Positions 9,269 to 24,300 of a stretch of 64,000 nt of DNA are shown piece after piece. The position numbers were made by a program, and so were the translations under genes. The DNA is from Apostichopus japonicus. Taxonomy: Eukaryota; Echinodermata; Holothuroidea; Aspidochirotida; Stichopodidae. Where the stretch lies: assembly GCF_037975245.1 (NCBI RefSeq), contig NC_092572.1, forward strand, positions 17,056,269 through 17,120,268. Direction: 5' to 3'. Below the pieces are notes generated by a model. The model searched no databases and was not told where the DNA came from. It worked only from the letters and a program-made list of their open reading frames with translations. Positions within the stretch are counted from its first letter, which is position 1, and each line of letters starts with the position of its first letter.

Positions 9269-12200
9269 GCAAAAGAGAGTCTCGATCATCAGCTCGTACA
9301 GTGCGCCAAGCCATCCCGCCACTGTATGGACTGAGATATTAGGTGGATTAACTAATACTTACAGCTCCCCGTCTAGGCACTTGCTGTAAAAGATCGGCAA
9401 AAGACGTCATCACCCGGGCTTCGAACCAGGGATGCAAAAGAGAGTCTCGATCATCAGCTCGTACAGTGCGCCAAGCCATCCCGCCACTGTATGGACTGAG
9501 ATATTAGGTGGATTAACTAATACTTACAGCTCCCCGTCTAGGCACTTGCTGTAAAAGATCGGCAAAAGACGTCATCACCCGGGCTTCGAACCAGGGATGC
9601 AAAAGAGAGTCTCGATCATCAGCTCGTACAGTGCGCCAAGCCATCCCGCCACTGTATGGACTGAGATATTAGGTGGATTAACTAATACTTACAGCTCCCC
9701 GTCTAGGCACTTGCTGTAAAAGATCGGCAAAAGACGTCATCACCCGGGCTTCGAACCAGGGATGCAAAAGAGAGTCTCGATCATCAGCTCGTACAGTGCG
9801 CCAAGCCATCCCGCCACTGTATGGACTGAGATATTAGGTGGATTAACTAATACTTACAGCTCCCCGTCTAGGCACTTGCTGTAAAAGATCGGCAAAAGAC
9901 GTCATCACCCGGGCTTCGAACCAGGGATGCAAAAGAGAGTCTCGATCATCAGCTCGTACAGTGCGCCAAGCCATCCCGCCACTGTATGGACTGAGATATT
10001 AGGTGGATTAACTAATACTTACAGCTCCCCGTCTAGGCACTTGCTGTAAAAGATCGGCAAAAGACGTCATCACCCGGGCTTCGAACCAGGGATGCAAAAG
10101 AGAGTCTCGATCATCAGCTCGTACAGTGCGCCAAGCCATCCCGCCACTGTATGGACTGAGATATTAGGTGGATTAACTAATACTTACAGCTCCCCGTCTA
10201 GGCACTTGCTGTAAAAGATCGGCAAAAGACGTCATCACCCGGGCTTCGAACCAGGGATGCAAAAGAGAGTCTCGATCATCAGCTCGTACAGTGCGCCAAG
10301 CCATCCCGCCACTGTATGGACTGAGATATTAGGTGGATTAACTAATACTTACAGCTCCCCGTCTAGGCACTTGCTGTAAAAGATCGGCAAAAGACGTCAT
10401 CACCCGGGCTTCGAACCAGGGATGCAAAAGAGAGTCTCGATCATCAGCTCGTACAGTGCGCCAAGCCATCCCGCCACTGTATGGACTGAGATATTAGGTG
10501 GATTAACTAATACTTACAGCTCCCCGTCTAGGCACTTGCTGTAAAAGATCGGCAAAAGACGTCATCACCCGGGCTTCGAACCAGGGATGCAAAAGAGAGT
10601 CTCGATCATCAGCTCGTACAGTGCGCCAAGCCATCCCGCCACTGTATGGACTGAGATATTAGGTGGATTAACTAATACTTACAGCTCCCCGTCTAGGCAC
10701 TTGCTGTAAAAGATCGGCAAAAGACGTCATCACCCGGGCTTCGAACCAGGGATGCAAAAGAGAGTCTCGATCATCAGCTCGTACAGTGCGCCAAGCCATC
10801 CCGCCACTGTATGGACTGAGATATTAGGTGGATTAACTAATACTTACAGCTCCCCGTCTAGGCACTTGCTGTAAAAGATCGGCAAAAGACGTCATCACCC
10901 GGGCTTCGAACCAGGGATGCAAAAGAGAGTCTCGATCATCAGCTCGTACAGTGCGCCAAGCCATCCCGCCACTGTATGGACTGAGATATTAGGTGGATTA
11001 ACTAATACTTACAGCTCCCCGTCTAGGCACTTGCTGTAAAAGATCGGCAAAAGACGTCATCACCCGGGCTTCGAACCAGGGATGCAAAAGAGAGTCTCGA
11101 TCATCAGCTCGTACAGTGCGCCAAGCCATCCCGCCACTGTATGGACTGAGATATTAGGTGGATTAACTAATACTTACAGCTCCCCGTCTAGGCACTTGCT
11201 GTAAAAGATCGGCAAAAGACGTCATCACCCGGGCTTCGAACCAGGGATGCAAAAGAGAGTCTCGATCATCAGCTCGTACAGTGCGCCAAGCCATCCCGCC
11301 ACTGTATGGACTGAGATATTAGGTGGATTAACTAATACTTACAGCTCCCCGTCTAGGCACTTGCTGTAAAAGATCGGCAAAAGACGTCATCACCCGGGCT
11401 TCGAACCAGGGATGCAAAAGAGAGTCTCGATCATCAGCTCGTACAGTGCGCCAAGCCATCCCGCCACTGTATGGACTGAGATATTAGGTGGATTAACTAA
11501 TACTTACAGCTCCCCGTCTAGGCACTTGCTGTAAAAGATCGGCAAAAGACGTCATCACCCGGGCTTCGAACCAGGGATGCAAAAGAGAGTCTCGATCATC
11601 AGCTCGTACAGTGCGCCAAGCCATCCCGCCACTGTATGGACTGAGATATTAGGTGGATTAACTAATACTTACAGCTCCCCGTCTAGGCACTTGCTGTAAA
11701 AGATCGGCAAAAGACGTCATCACCCGGGCTTCGAACCAGGGATGCAAAAGAGAGTCTCGATCATCAGCTCGTACAGTGCGCCAAGCCATCCCGCCACTGT
11801 ATGGACTGAGATATTAGGTGGATTAACTAATACTTACAGCTCCCCGTCTAGGCACTTGCTGTAAAAGATCGGCAAAAGACGTCATCACCCGGGCTTCGAA
11901 CCAGGGATGCAAAAGAGAGTCTCGATCATCAGCTCGTACAGTGCGCCAAGCCATCCCGCCACTGTATGGACTGAGATATTAGGTGGATTAACTAATACTT
12001 ACAGCTCCCCGTCTAGGCACTTGCTGTAAAAGATCGGCAAAAGACGTCATCACCCGGGCTTCGAACCAGGGATGCAAAAGAGAGTCTCGATCATCAGCTC
12101 GTACAGTGCGCCAAGCCATCCCGCCACTGTATGGACTGAGATATTAGGTGGATTAACTAATACTTACAGCTCCCCGTCTAGGCACTTGCTGTAAAAGATC

Positions 12201-12403
12201 GGCAAAAGACGTCATCACCCGGGCTTCGAACCAGGGATGCAAAAGAGAGTCTCGATCATCAGCTCGTACAGTGCGCCAAGCCATCCCGCCACTGTATGGA
12301 CTGAGATATTAGGTGGATTAACTAATACTTACAGCTCCCCGTCTAGGCACTTGCTGTAAAAGATCGGCAAAAGACGTCATCACCCGGGCTTCGAACCAGG
12401 GAT

Positions 12404-12731
12404 GCAAAGAGAGTCTCGATCATCAGCTCGTACAGTGCGCCAAGCCATCCCGCCACTGTATGGACTGAGATATTAGGTGGATTAACTAATACTTACAGCT
12501 CCCCGTCTAGGCACTTGCTGTAAAAGATCGGCAAAAGACGTCATCACCCGGGCTTCGAACCAGGGATGCAAAAGAGAGTCTGATCATCAGCTCGTACAGT
12601 GCGCCAAGCCATCCCGCCACTGTATGGACTGAGATATTAGGTGGATTAACTAATACTTACAGCTCCCCGTCTAGGCACTTGCTGTAAAAGATCGGCAAAA
12701 GACGTCATCACCCGGGCTTCGAACCAGGGAT
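12404..12731 (+). repeat. Two adjacent 164-bp variant monomers
   Basis: The copy at 12404-12567 has A3 instead of A4 at u3-u6 (bases 12406-12408). The next copy, 12568-12731, lacks the C at u15, so that TCTCGATC reads TCTGATC (between 12581 and 12582). These are the only two adjacent single-base deletions in the window. Confidence 0.9.
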
Positions 12732-15700
12732 GCAAAAGAGAGTCTCGATCATCAGCTCGTACAGTGCGCCAAGCCATCCCGCCACTGTATGGACTGAGAT
12801 ATTAGGTGGATTAACTAATACTTACAGCTCCCCGTCTAGGCACTTGCTGTAAAAGATCGGCAAAAGACGTCATCACCCGGGCTTCGAACCAGGGATGCAA
12901 AAGAGAGTCTCGATCATCAGCTCGTACAGTGCGCCAAGCCATCCCGCCACTGTATGGACTGAGATATTAGGTGGATTAACTAATACTTACAGCTCCCCGT
13001 CTAGGCACTTGCTGTAAAAGATCGGCAAAAGACGTCATCACCCGGGCTTCGAACCAGGGATGCAAAAGAGAGTCTCGATCATCAGCTCGTACAGTGCGCC
13101 AAGCCATCCCGCCACTGTATGGACTGAGATATTAGGTGGATTAACTAATACTTACAGCTCCCCGTCTAGGCACTTGCTGTAAAAGATCGGCAAAAGACGT
13201 CATCACCCGGGCTTCGAACCAGGGATGCAAAAGAGAGTCTCGATCATCAGCTCGTACAGTGCGCCAAGCCATCCCGCCACTGTATGGACTGAGATATTAG
13301 GTGGATTAACTAATACTTACAGCTCCCCGTCTAGGCACTTGCTGTAAAAGATCGGCAAAAGACGTCATCACCCGGGCTTCGAACCAGGGATGCAAAAGAG
13401 AGTCTCGATCATCAGCTCGTACAGTGCGCCAAGCCATCCCGCCACTGTATGGACTGAGATATTAGGTGGATTAACTAATACTTACAGCTCCCCGTCTAGG
13501 CACTTGCTGTAAAAGATCGGCAAAAGACGTCATCACCCGGGCTTCGAACCAGGGATGCAAAAGAGAGTCTCGATCATCAGCTCGTACAGTGCGCCAAGCC
13601 ATCCCGCCACTGTATGGACTGAGATATTAGGTGGATTAACTAATACTTACAGCTCCCCGTCTAGGCACTTGCTGTAAAAGATCGGCAAAAGACGTCATCA
13701 CCCGGGCTTCGAACCAGGGATGCAAAAGAGAGTCTCGATCATCAGCTCGTACAGTGCGCCAAGCCATCCCGCCACTGTATGGACTGAGATATTAGGTGGA
13801 TTAACTAATACTTACAGCTCCCCGTCTAGGCACTTGCTGTAAAAGATCGGCAAAAGACGTCATCACCCGGGCTTCGAACCAGGGATGCAAAAGAGAGTCT
13901 CGATCATCAGCTCGTACAGTGCGCCAAGCCATCCCGCCACTGTATGGACTGAGATATTAGGTGGATTAACTAATACTTACAGCTCCCCGTCTAGGCACTT
14001 GCTGTAAAAGATCGGCAAAAGACGTCATCACCCGGGCTTCGAACCAGGGATGCAAAAGAGAGTCTCGATCATCAGCTCGTACAGTGCGCCAAGCCATCCC
14101 GCCACTGTATGGACTGAGATATTAGGTGGATTAACTAATACTTACAGCTCCCCGTCTAGGCACTTGCTGTAAAAGATCGGCAAAAGACGTCATCACCCGG
14201 GCTTCGAACCAGGGATGCAAAAGAGAGTCTCGATCATCAGCTCGTACAGTGCGCCAAGCCATCCCGCCACTGTATGGACTGAGATATTAGGTGGATTAAC
14301 TAATACTTACAGCTCCCCGTCTAGGCACTTGCTGTAAAAGATCGGCAAAAGACGTCATCACCCGGGCTTCGAACCAGGGATGCAAAAGAGAGTCTCGATC
14401 ATCAGCTCGTACAGTGCGCCAAGCCATCCCGCCACTGTATGGACTGAGATATTAGGTGGATTAACTAATACTTACAGCTCCCCGTCTAGGCACTTGCTGT
14501 AAAAGATCGGCAAAAGACGTCATCACCCGGGCTTCGAACCAGGGATGCAAAAGAGAGTCTCGATCATCAGCTCGTACAGTGCGCCAAGCCATCCCGCCAC
14601 TGTATGGACTGAGATATTAGGTGGATTAACTAATACTTACAGCTCCCCGTCTAGGCACTTGCTGTAAAAGATCGGCAAAAGACGTCATCACCCGGGCTTC
14701 GAACCAGGGATGCAAAAGAGAGTCTCGATCATCAGCTCGTACAGTGCGCCAAGCCATCCCGCCACTGTATGGACTGAGATATTAGGTGGATTAACTAATA
14801 CTTACAGCTCCCCGTCTAGGCACTTGCTGTAAAAGATCGGCAAAAGACGTCATCACCCGGGCTTCGAACCAGGGATGCAAAAGAGAGTCTCGATCATCAG
14901 CTCGTACAGTGCGCCAAGCCATCCCGCCACTGTATGGACTGAGATATTAGGTGGATTAACTAATACTTACAGCTCCCCGTCTAGGCACTTGCTGTAAAAG
15001 ATCGGCAAAAGACGTCATCACCCGGGCTTCGAACCAGGGATGCAAAAGAGAGTCTCGATCATCAGCTCGTACAGTGCGCCAAGCCATCCCGCCACTGTAT
15101 GGACTGAGATATTAGGTGGATTAACTAATACTTACAGCTCCCCGTCTAGGCACTTGCTGTAAAAGATCGGCAAAAGACGTCATCACCCGGGCTTCGAACC
15201 AGGGATGCAAAAGAGAGTCTCGATCATCAGCTCGTACAGTGCGCCAAGCCATCCCGCCACTGTATGGACTGAGATATTAGGTGGATTAACTAATACTTAC
15301 AGCTCCCCGTCTAGGCACTTGCTGTAAAAGATCGGCAAAAGACGTCATCACCCGGGCTTCGAACCAGGGATGCAAAAGAGAGTCTCGATCATCAGCTCGT
15401 ACAGTGCGCCAAGCCATCCCGCCACTGTATGGACTGAGATATTAGGTGGATTAACTAATACTTACAGCTCCCCGTCTAGGCACTTGCTGTAAAAGATCGG
15501 CAAAAGACGTCATCACCCGGGCTTCGAACCAGGGATGCAAAAGAGAGTCTCGATCATCAGCTCGTACAGTGCGCCAAGCCATCCCGCCACTGTATGGACT
15601 GAGATATTAGGTGGATTAACTAATACTTACAGCTCCCCGTCTAGGCACTTGCTGTAAAAGATCGGCAAAAGACGTCATCACCCGGGCTTCGAACCAGGGA

Positions 15701-16856
15701 TGCAAAAGAGAGTCTCGATCATCAGCTCGTACAGTGCGCCAAGCCATCCCGCCACTGTATGGACTGAGATATTAGGTGGATTAACTAATACTTACAGCTC
15801 CCCGTCTAGGCACTTGCTGTAAAAGATCGGCAAAAGACGTCATCACCCGGGCTTCGAACCAGGGATGCAAAAGAGAGTCTCGATCATCAGCTCGTACAGT
15901 GCGCCAAGCCATCCCGCCACTGTATGGACTGAGATATTAGGTGGATTAACTAATACTTACAGCTCCCCGTCTAGGCACTTGCTGTAAAAGATCGGCAAAA
16001 GACGTCATCACCCGGGCTTCGAACCAGGGATGCAAAAGAGAGTCTCGATCATCAGCTCGTACAGTGCGCCAAGCCATCCCGCCACTGTATGGACTGAGAT
16101 ATTAGGTGGATTAACTAATACTTACAGCTCCCCGTCTAGGCACTTGCTGTAAAAGATCGGCAAAAGACGTCATCACCCGGGCTTCGAACCAGGGATGCAA
16201 AAGAGAGTCTCGATCATCAGCTCGTACAGTGCGCCAAGCCATCCCGCCACTGTATGGACTGAGATATTAGGTGGATTAACTAATACTTACAGCTCCCCGT
16301 CTAGGCACTTGCTGTAAAAGATCGGCAAAAGACGTCATCACCCGGGCTTCGAACCAGGGATGCAAAAGAGAGTCTCGATCATCAGCTCGTACAGTGCGCC
16401 AAGCCATCCCGCCACTGTATGGACTGAGATATTAGGTGGATTAACTAATACTTACAGCTCCCCGTCTAGGCACTTGCTGTAAAAGATCGGCAAAAGACGT
16501 CATCACCCGGGCTTCGAACCAGGGATGCAAAAGAGAGTCTCGATCATCAGCTCGTACAGTGCGCCAAGCCATCCCGCCACTGTATGGACTGAGATATTAG
16601 GTGGATTAACTAATACTTACAGCTCCCCGTCTAGGCACTTGCTGTAAAAGATCGGCAAAAGACGTCATCACCCGGGCTTCGAACCAGGGATGCAAAAGAG
16701 AGTCTCGATCATCAGCTCGTACAGTGCGCCAAGCCATCCCGCCACTGTATGGACTGAGATATTAGGTGGATTAACTAATACTTACAGCTCCCCGTCTAGG
16801 CACTTGCTGTAAAAGATCGGCAAAAGACGTCATCACCCGGGCTTCGAACCAGGGAT

Positions 16857-17022
16857 GCAAAAGAGAGTCTCGATCATCAGCTCGTACAGTGCGCCAAGCC
16901 ATCCCGCCACTGTATGGACTGAGATATTAGGTGGAATTAACTAATACTTACAGCTCCCCGTCTAGGCACTTGCTGTAAAAGATCGGCAAAAGACGTCATC
17001 ACCCGGGCTTCGAACCAGGGAT
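16857..17022 (+). repeat. Variant monomer, 166 bp (A insertion at about 16935)
   Basis: GTGGATTAA is read as GTGGAATTAA, inserting one A in the loop of inverted repeat 2. The insertion is a one-base lengthening of a single A and moves the phase by one downstream. Confidence 0.9.
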
Positions 17023-20000
17023 GCAAAAGAGAGTCTCGATCATCAGCTCGTACAGTGCGCCAAGCCATCCCGCCACTGTATGGACTGAGATATTAGGTGG
17101 ATTAACTAATACTTACAGCTCCCCGTCTAGGCACTTGCTGTAAAAGATCGGCAAAAGACGTCATCACCCGGGCTTCGAACCAGGGATGCAAAAGAGAGTC
17201 TCGATCATCAGCTCGTACAGTGCGCCAAGCCATCCCGCCACTGTATGGACTGAGATATTAGGTGGATTAACTAATACTTACAGCTCCCCGTCTAGGCACT
17301 TGCTGTAAAAGATCGGCAAAAGACGTCATCACCCGGGCTTCGAACCAGGGATGCAAAAGAGAGTCTCGATCATCAGCTCGTACAGTGCGCCAAGCCATCC
17401 CGCCACTGTATGGACTGAGATATTAGGTGGATTAACTAATACTTACAGCTCCCCGTCTAGGCACTTGCTGTAAAAGATCGGCAAAAGACGTCATCACCCG
17501 GGCTTCGAACCAGGGATGCAAAAGAGAGTCTCGATCATCAGCTCGTACAGTGCGCCAAGCCATCCCGCCACTGTATGGACTGAGATATTAGGTGGATTAA
17601 CTAATACTTACAGCTCCCCGTCTAGGCACTTGCTGTAAAAGATCGGCAAAAGACGTCATCACCCGGGCTTCGAACCAGGGATGCAAAAGAGAGTCTCGAT
17701 CATCAGCTCGTACAGTGCGCCAAGCCATCCCGCCACTGTATGGACTGAGATATTAGGTGGATTAACTAATACTTACAGCTCCCCGTCTAGGCACTTGCTG
17801 TAAAAGATCGGCAAAAGACGTCATCACCCGGGCTTCGAACCAGGGATGCAAAAGAGAGTCTCGATCATCAGCTCGTACAGTGCGCCAAGCCATCCCGCCA
17901 CTGTATGGACTGAGATATTAGGTGGATTAACTAATACTTACAGCTCCCCGTCTAGGCACTTGCTGTAAAAGATCGGCAAAAGACGTCATCACCCGGGCTT
18001 CGAACCAGGGATGCAAAAGAGAGTCTCGATCATCAGCTCGTACAGTGCGCCAAGCCATCCCGCCACTGTATGGACTGAGATATTAGGTGGATTAACTAAT
18101 ACTTACAGCTCCCCGTCTAGGCACTTGCTGTAAAAGATCGGCAAAAGACGTCATCACCCGGGCTTCGAACCAGGGATGCAAAAGAGAGTCTCGATCATCA
18201 GCTCGTACAGTGCGCCAAGCCATCCCGCCACTGTATGGACTGAGATATTAGGTGGATTAACTAATACTTACAGCTCCCCGTCTAGGCACTTGCTGTAAAA
18301 GATCGGCAAAAGACGTCATCACCCGGGCTTCGAACCAGGGATGCAAAAGAGAGTCTCGATCATCAGCTCGTACAGTGCGCCAAGCCATCCCGCCACTGTA
18401 TGGACTGAGATATTAGGTGGATTAACTAATACTTACAGCTCCCCGTCTAGGCACTTGCTGTAAAAGATCGGCAAAAGACGTCATCACCCGGGCTTCGAAC
18501 CAGGGATGCAAAAGAGAGTCTCGATCATCAGCTCGTACAGTGCGCCAAGCCATCCCGCCACTGTATGGACTGAGATATTAGGTGGATTAACTAATACTTA
18601 CAGCTCCCCGTCTAGGCACTTGCTGTAAAAGATCGGCAAAAGACGTCATCACCCGGGCTTCGAACCAGGGATGCAAAAGAGAGTCTCGATCATCAGCTCG
18701 TACAGTGCGCCAAGCCATCCCGCCACTGTATGGACTGAGATATTAGGTGGATTAACTAATACTTACAGCTCCCCGTCTAGGCACTTGCTGTAAAAGATCG
18801 GCAAAAGACGTCATCACCCGGGCTTCGAACCAGGGATGCAAAAGAGAGTCTCGATCATCAGCTCGTACAGTGCGCCAAGCCATCCCGCCACTGTATGGAC
18901 TGAGATATTAGGTGGATTAACTAATACTTACAGCTCCCCGTCTAGGCACTTGCTGTAAAAGATCGGCAAAAGACGTCATCACCCGGGCTTCGAACCAGGG
19001 ATGCAAAAGAGAGTCTCGATCATCAGCTCGTACAGTGCGCCAAGCCATCCCGCCACTGTATGGACTGAGATATTAGGTGGATTAACTAATACTTACAGCT
19101 CCCCGTCTAGGCACTTGCTGTAAAAGATCGGCAAAAGACGTCATCACCCGGGCTTCGAACCAGGGATGCAAAAGAGAGTCTCGATCATCAGCTCGTACAG
19201 TGCGCCAAGCCATCCCGCCACTGTATGGACTGAGATATTAGGTGGATTAACTAATACTTACAGCTCCCCGTCTAGGCACTTGCTGTAAAAGATCGGCAAA
19301 AGACGTCATCACCCGGGCTTCGAACCAGGGATGCAAAAGAGAGTCTCGATCATCAGCTCGTACAGTGCGCCAAGCCATCCCGCCACTGTATGGACTGAGA
19401 TATTAGGTGGATTAACTAATACTTACAGCTCCCCGTCTAGGCACTTGCTGTAAAAGATCGGCAAAAGACGTCATCACCCGGGCTTCGAACCAGGGATGCA
19501 AAAGAGAGTCTCGATCATCAGCTCGTACAGTGCGCCAAGCCATCCCGCCACTGTATGGACTGAGATATTAGGTGGATTAACTAATACTTACAGCTCCCCG
19601 TCTAGGCACTTGCTGTAAAAGATCGGCAAAAGACGTCATCACCCGGGCTTCGAACCAGGGATGCAAAAGAGAGTCTCGATCATCAGCTCGTACAGTGCGC
19701 CAAGCCATCCCGCCACTGTATGGACTGAGATATTAGGTGGATTAACTAATACTTACAGCTCCCCGTCTAGGCACTTGCTGTAAAAGATCGGCAAAAGACG
19801 TCATCACCCGGGCTTCGAACCAGGGATGCAAAAGAGAGTCTCGATCATCAGCTCGTACAGTGCGCCAAGCCATCCCGCCACTGTATGGACTGAGATATTA
19901 GGTGGATTAACTAATACTTACAGCTCCCCGTCTAGGCACTTGCTGTAAAAGATCGGCAAAAGACGTCATCACCCGGGCTTCGAACCAGGGATGCAAAAGA

Positions 20001-21375
20001 GAGTCTCGATCATCAGCTCGTACAGTGCGCCAAGCCATCCCGCCACTGTATGGACTGAGATATTAGGTGGATTAACTAATACTTACAGCTCCCCGTCTAG
20101 GCACTTGCTGTAAAAGATCGGCAAAAGACGTCATCACCCGGGCTTCGAACCAGGGATGCAAAAGAGAGTCTCGATCATCAGCTCGTACAGTGCGCCAAGC
20201 CATCCCGCCACTGTATGGACTGAGATATTAGGTGGATTAACTAATACTTACAGCTCCCCGTCTAGGCACTTGCTGTAAAAGATCGGCAAAAGACGTCATC
20301 ACCCGGGCTTCGAACCAGGGATGCAAAAGAGAGTCTCGATCATCAGCTCGTACAGTGCGCCAAGCCATCCCGCCACTGTATGGACTGAGATATTAGGTGG
20401 ATTAACTAATACTTACAGCTCCCCGTCTAGGCACTTGCTGTAAAAGATCGGCAAAAGACGTCATCACCCGGGCTTCGAACCAGGGATGCAAAAGAGAGTC
20501 TCGATCATCAGCTCGTACAGTGCGCCAAGCCATCCCGCCACTGTATGGACTGAGATATTAGGTGGATTAACTAATACTTACAGCTCCCCGTCTAGGCACT
20601 TGCTGTAAAAGATCGGCAAAAGACGTCATCACCCGGGCTTCGAACCAGGGATGCAAAAGAGAGTCTCGATCATCAGCTCGTACAGTGCGCCAAGCCATCC
20701 CGCCACTGTATGGACTGAGATATTAGGTGGATTAACTAATACTTACAGCTCCCCGTCTAGGCACTTGCTGTAAAAGATCGGCAAAAGACGTCATCACCCG
20801 GGCTTCGAACCAGGGATGCAAAAGAGAGTCTCGATCATCAGCTCGTACAGTGCGCCAAGCCATCCCGCCACTGTATGGACTGAGATATTAGGTGGATTAA
20901 CTAATACTTACAGCTCCCCGTCTAGGCACTTGCTGTAAAAGATCGGCAAAAGACGTCATCACCCGGGCTTCGAACCAGGGATGCAAAAGAGAGTCTCGAT
21001 CATCAGCTCGTACAGTGCGCCAAGCCATCCCGCCACTGTATGGACTGAGATATTAGGTGGATTAACTAATACTTACAGCTCCCCGTCTAGGCACTTGCTG
21101 TAAAAGATCGGCAAAAGACGTCATCACCCGGGCTTCGAACCAGGGATGCAAAAGAGAGTCTCGATCATCAGCTCGTACAGTGCGCCAAGCCATCCCGCCA
21201 CTGTATGGACTGAGATATTAGGTGGATTAACTAATACTTACAGCTCCCCGTCTAGGCACTTGCTGTAAAAGATCGGCAAAAGACGTCATCACCCGGGCTT
21301 CGAACCAGGGATGCAAAAGAGAGTCTCGATCATCAGCTCGTACAGTGCGCCAAGCCATCCCGCCACTGTATGGAC

Positions 21376-21376
21376 A
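21376..21376 (+). other. T-to-A substitution at u64
   Basis: GGACTGAGA is read as GGACAGAGA. It is the only difference I saw in the 93-unit run 17023-32367. It lies far from any gap, so it is a better candidate than 9076 for a real variant. Confidence 0.85.
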
Positions 21377-24300
21377 GAGATATTAGGTGGATTAACTAAT
21401 ACTTACAGCTCCCCGTCTAGGCACTTGCTGTAAAAGATCGGCAAAAGACGTCATCACCCGGGCTTCGAACCAGGGATGCAAAAGAGAGTCTCGATCATCA
21501 GCTCGTACAGTGCGCCAAGCCATCCCGCCACTGTATGGACTGAGATATTAGGTGGATTAACTAATACTTACAGCTCCCCGTCTAGGCACTTGCTGTAAAA
21601 GATCGGCAAAAGACGTCATCACCCGGGCTTCGAACCAGGGATGCAAAAGAGAGTCTCGATCATCAGCTCGTACAGTGCGCCAAGCCATCCCGCCACTGTA
21701 TGGACTGAGATATTAGGTGGATTAACTAATACTTACAGCTCCCCGTCTAGGCACTTGCTGTAAAAGATCGGCAAAAGACGTCATCACCCGGGCTTCGAAC
21801 CAGGGATGCAAAAGAGAGTCTCGATCATCAGCTCGTACAGTGCGCCAAGCCATCCCGCCACTGTATGGACTGAGATATTAGGTGGATTAACTAATACTTA
21901 CAGCTCCCCGTCTAGGCACTTGCTGTAAAAGATCGGCAAAAGACGTCATCACCCGGGCTTCGAACCAGGGATGCAAAAGAGAGTCTCGATCATCAGCTCG
22001 TACAGTGCGCCAAGCCATCCCGCCACTGTATGGACTGAGATATTAGGTGGATTAACTAATACTTACAGCTCCCCGTCTAGGCACTTGCTGTAAAAGATCG
22101 GCAAAAGACGTCATCACCCGGGCTTCGAACCAGGGATGCAAAAGAGAGTCTCGATCATCAGCTCGTACAGTGCGCCAAGCCATCCCGCCACTGTATGGAC
22201 TGAGATATTAGGTGGATTAACTAATACTTACAGCTCCCCGTCTAGGCACTTGCTGTAAAAGATCGGCAAAAGACGTCATCACCCGGGCTTCGAACCAGGG
22301 ATGCAAAAGAGAGTCTCGATCATCAGCTCGTACAGTGCGCCAAGCCATCCCGCCACTGTATGGACTGAGATATTAGGTGGATTAACTAATACTTACAGCT
22401 CCCCGTCTAGGCACTTGCTGTAAAAGATCGGCAAAAGACGTCATCACCCGGGCTTCGAACCAGGGATGCAAAAGAGAGTCTCGATCATCAGCTCGTACAG
22501 TGCGCCAAGCCATCCCGCCACTGTATGGACTGAGATATTAGGTGGATTAACTAATACTTACAGCTCCCCGTCTAGGCACTTGCTGTAAAAGATCGGCAAA
22601 AGACGTCATCACCCGGGCTTCGAACCAGGGATGCAAAAGAGAGTCTCGATCATCAGCTCGTACAGTGCGCCAAGCCATCCCGCCACTGTATGGACTGAGA
22701 TATTAGGTGGATTAACTAATACTTACAGCTCCCCGTCTAGGCACTTGCTGTAAAAGATCGGCAAAAGACGTCATCACCCGGGCTTCGAACCAGGGATGCA
22801 AAAGAGAGTCTCGATCATCAGCTCGTACAGTGCGCCAAGCCATCCCGCCACTGTATGGACTGAGATATTAGGTGGATTAACTAATACTTACAGCTCCCCG
22901 TCTAGGCACTTGCTGTAAAAGATCGGCAAAAGACGTCATCACCCGGGCTTCGAACCAGGGATGCAAAAGAGAGTCTCGATCATCAGCTCGTACAGTGCGC
23001 CAAGCCATCCCGCCACTGTATGGACTGAGATATTAGGTGGATTAACTAATACTTACAGCTCCCCGTCTAGGCACTTGCTGTAAAAGATCGGCAAAAGACG
23101 TCATCACCCGGGCTTCGAACCAGGGATGCAAAAGAGAGTCTCGATCATCAGCTCGTACAGTGCGCCAAGCCATCCCGCCACTGTATGGACTGAGATATTA
23201 GGTGGATTAACTAATACTTACAGCTCCCCGTCTAGGCACTTGCTGTAAAAGATCGGCAAAAGACGTCATCACCCGGGCTTCGAACCAGGGATGCAAAAGA
23301 GAGTCTCGATCATCAGCTCGTACAGTGCGCCAAGCCATCCCGCCACTGTATGGACTGAGATATTAGGTGGATTAACTAATACTTACAGCTCCCCGTCTAG
23401 GCACTTGCTGTAAAAGATCGGCAAAAGACGTCATCACCCGGGCTTCGAACCAGGGATGCAAAAGAGAGTCTCGATCATCAGCTCGTACAGTGCGCCAAGC
23501 CATCCCGCCACTGTATGGACTGAGATATTAGGTGGATTAACTAATACTTACAGCTCCCCGTCTAGGCACTTGCTGTAAAAGATCGGCAAAAGACGTCATC
23601 ACCCGGGCTTCGAACCAGGGATGCAAAAGAGAGTCTCGATCATCAGCTCGTACAGTGCGCCAAGCCATCCCGCCACTGTATGGACTGAGATATTAGGTGG
23701 ATTAACTAATACTTACAGCTCCCCGTCTAGGCACTTGCTGTAAAAGATCGGCAAAAGACGTCATCACCCGGGCTTCGAACCAGGGATGCAAAAGAGAGTC
23801 TCGATCATCAGCTCGTACAGTGCGCCAAGCCATCCCGCCACTGTATGGACTGAGATATTAGGTGGATTAACTAATACTTACAGCTCCCCGTCTAGGCACT
23901 TGCTGTAAAAGATCGGCAAAAGACGTCATCACCCGGGCTTCGAACCAGGGATGCAAAAGAGAGTCTCGATCATCAGCTCGTACAGTGCGCCAAGCCATCC
24001 CGCCACTGTATGGACTGAGATATTAGGTGGATTAACTAATACTTACAGCTCCCCGTCTAGGCACTTGCTGTAAAAGATCGGCAAAAGACGTCATCACCCG
24101 GGCTTCGAACCAGGGATGCAAAAGAGAGTCTCGATCATCAGCTCGTACAGTGCGCCAAGCCATCCCGCCACTGTATGGACTGAGATATTAGGTGGATTAA
24201 CTAATACTTACAGCTCCCCGTCTAGGCACTTGCTGTAAAAGATCGGCAAAAGACGTCATCACCCGGGCTTCGAACCAGGGATGCAAAAGAGAGTCTCGAT

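Noticed and set aside
8991-9342. Open reading frames of 66-107 codons spanning gap 1 on both strands
   Set aside because: They exist only because runs of N contain no stops. Their coding ends are the ordinary repeat, which is closed in every frame elsewhere.
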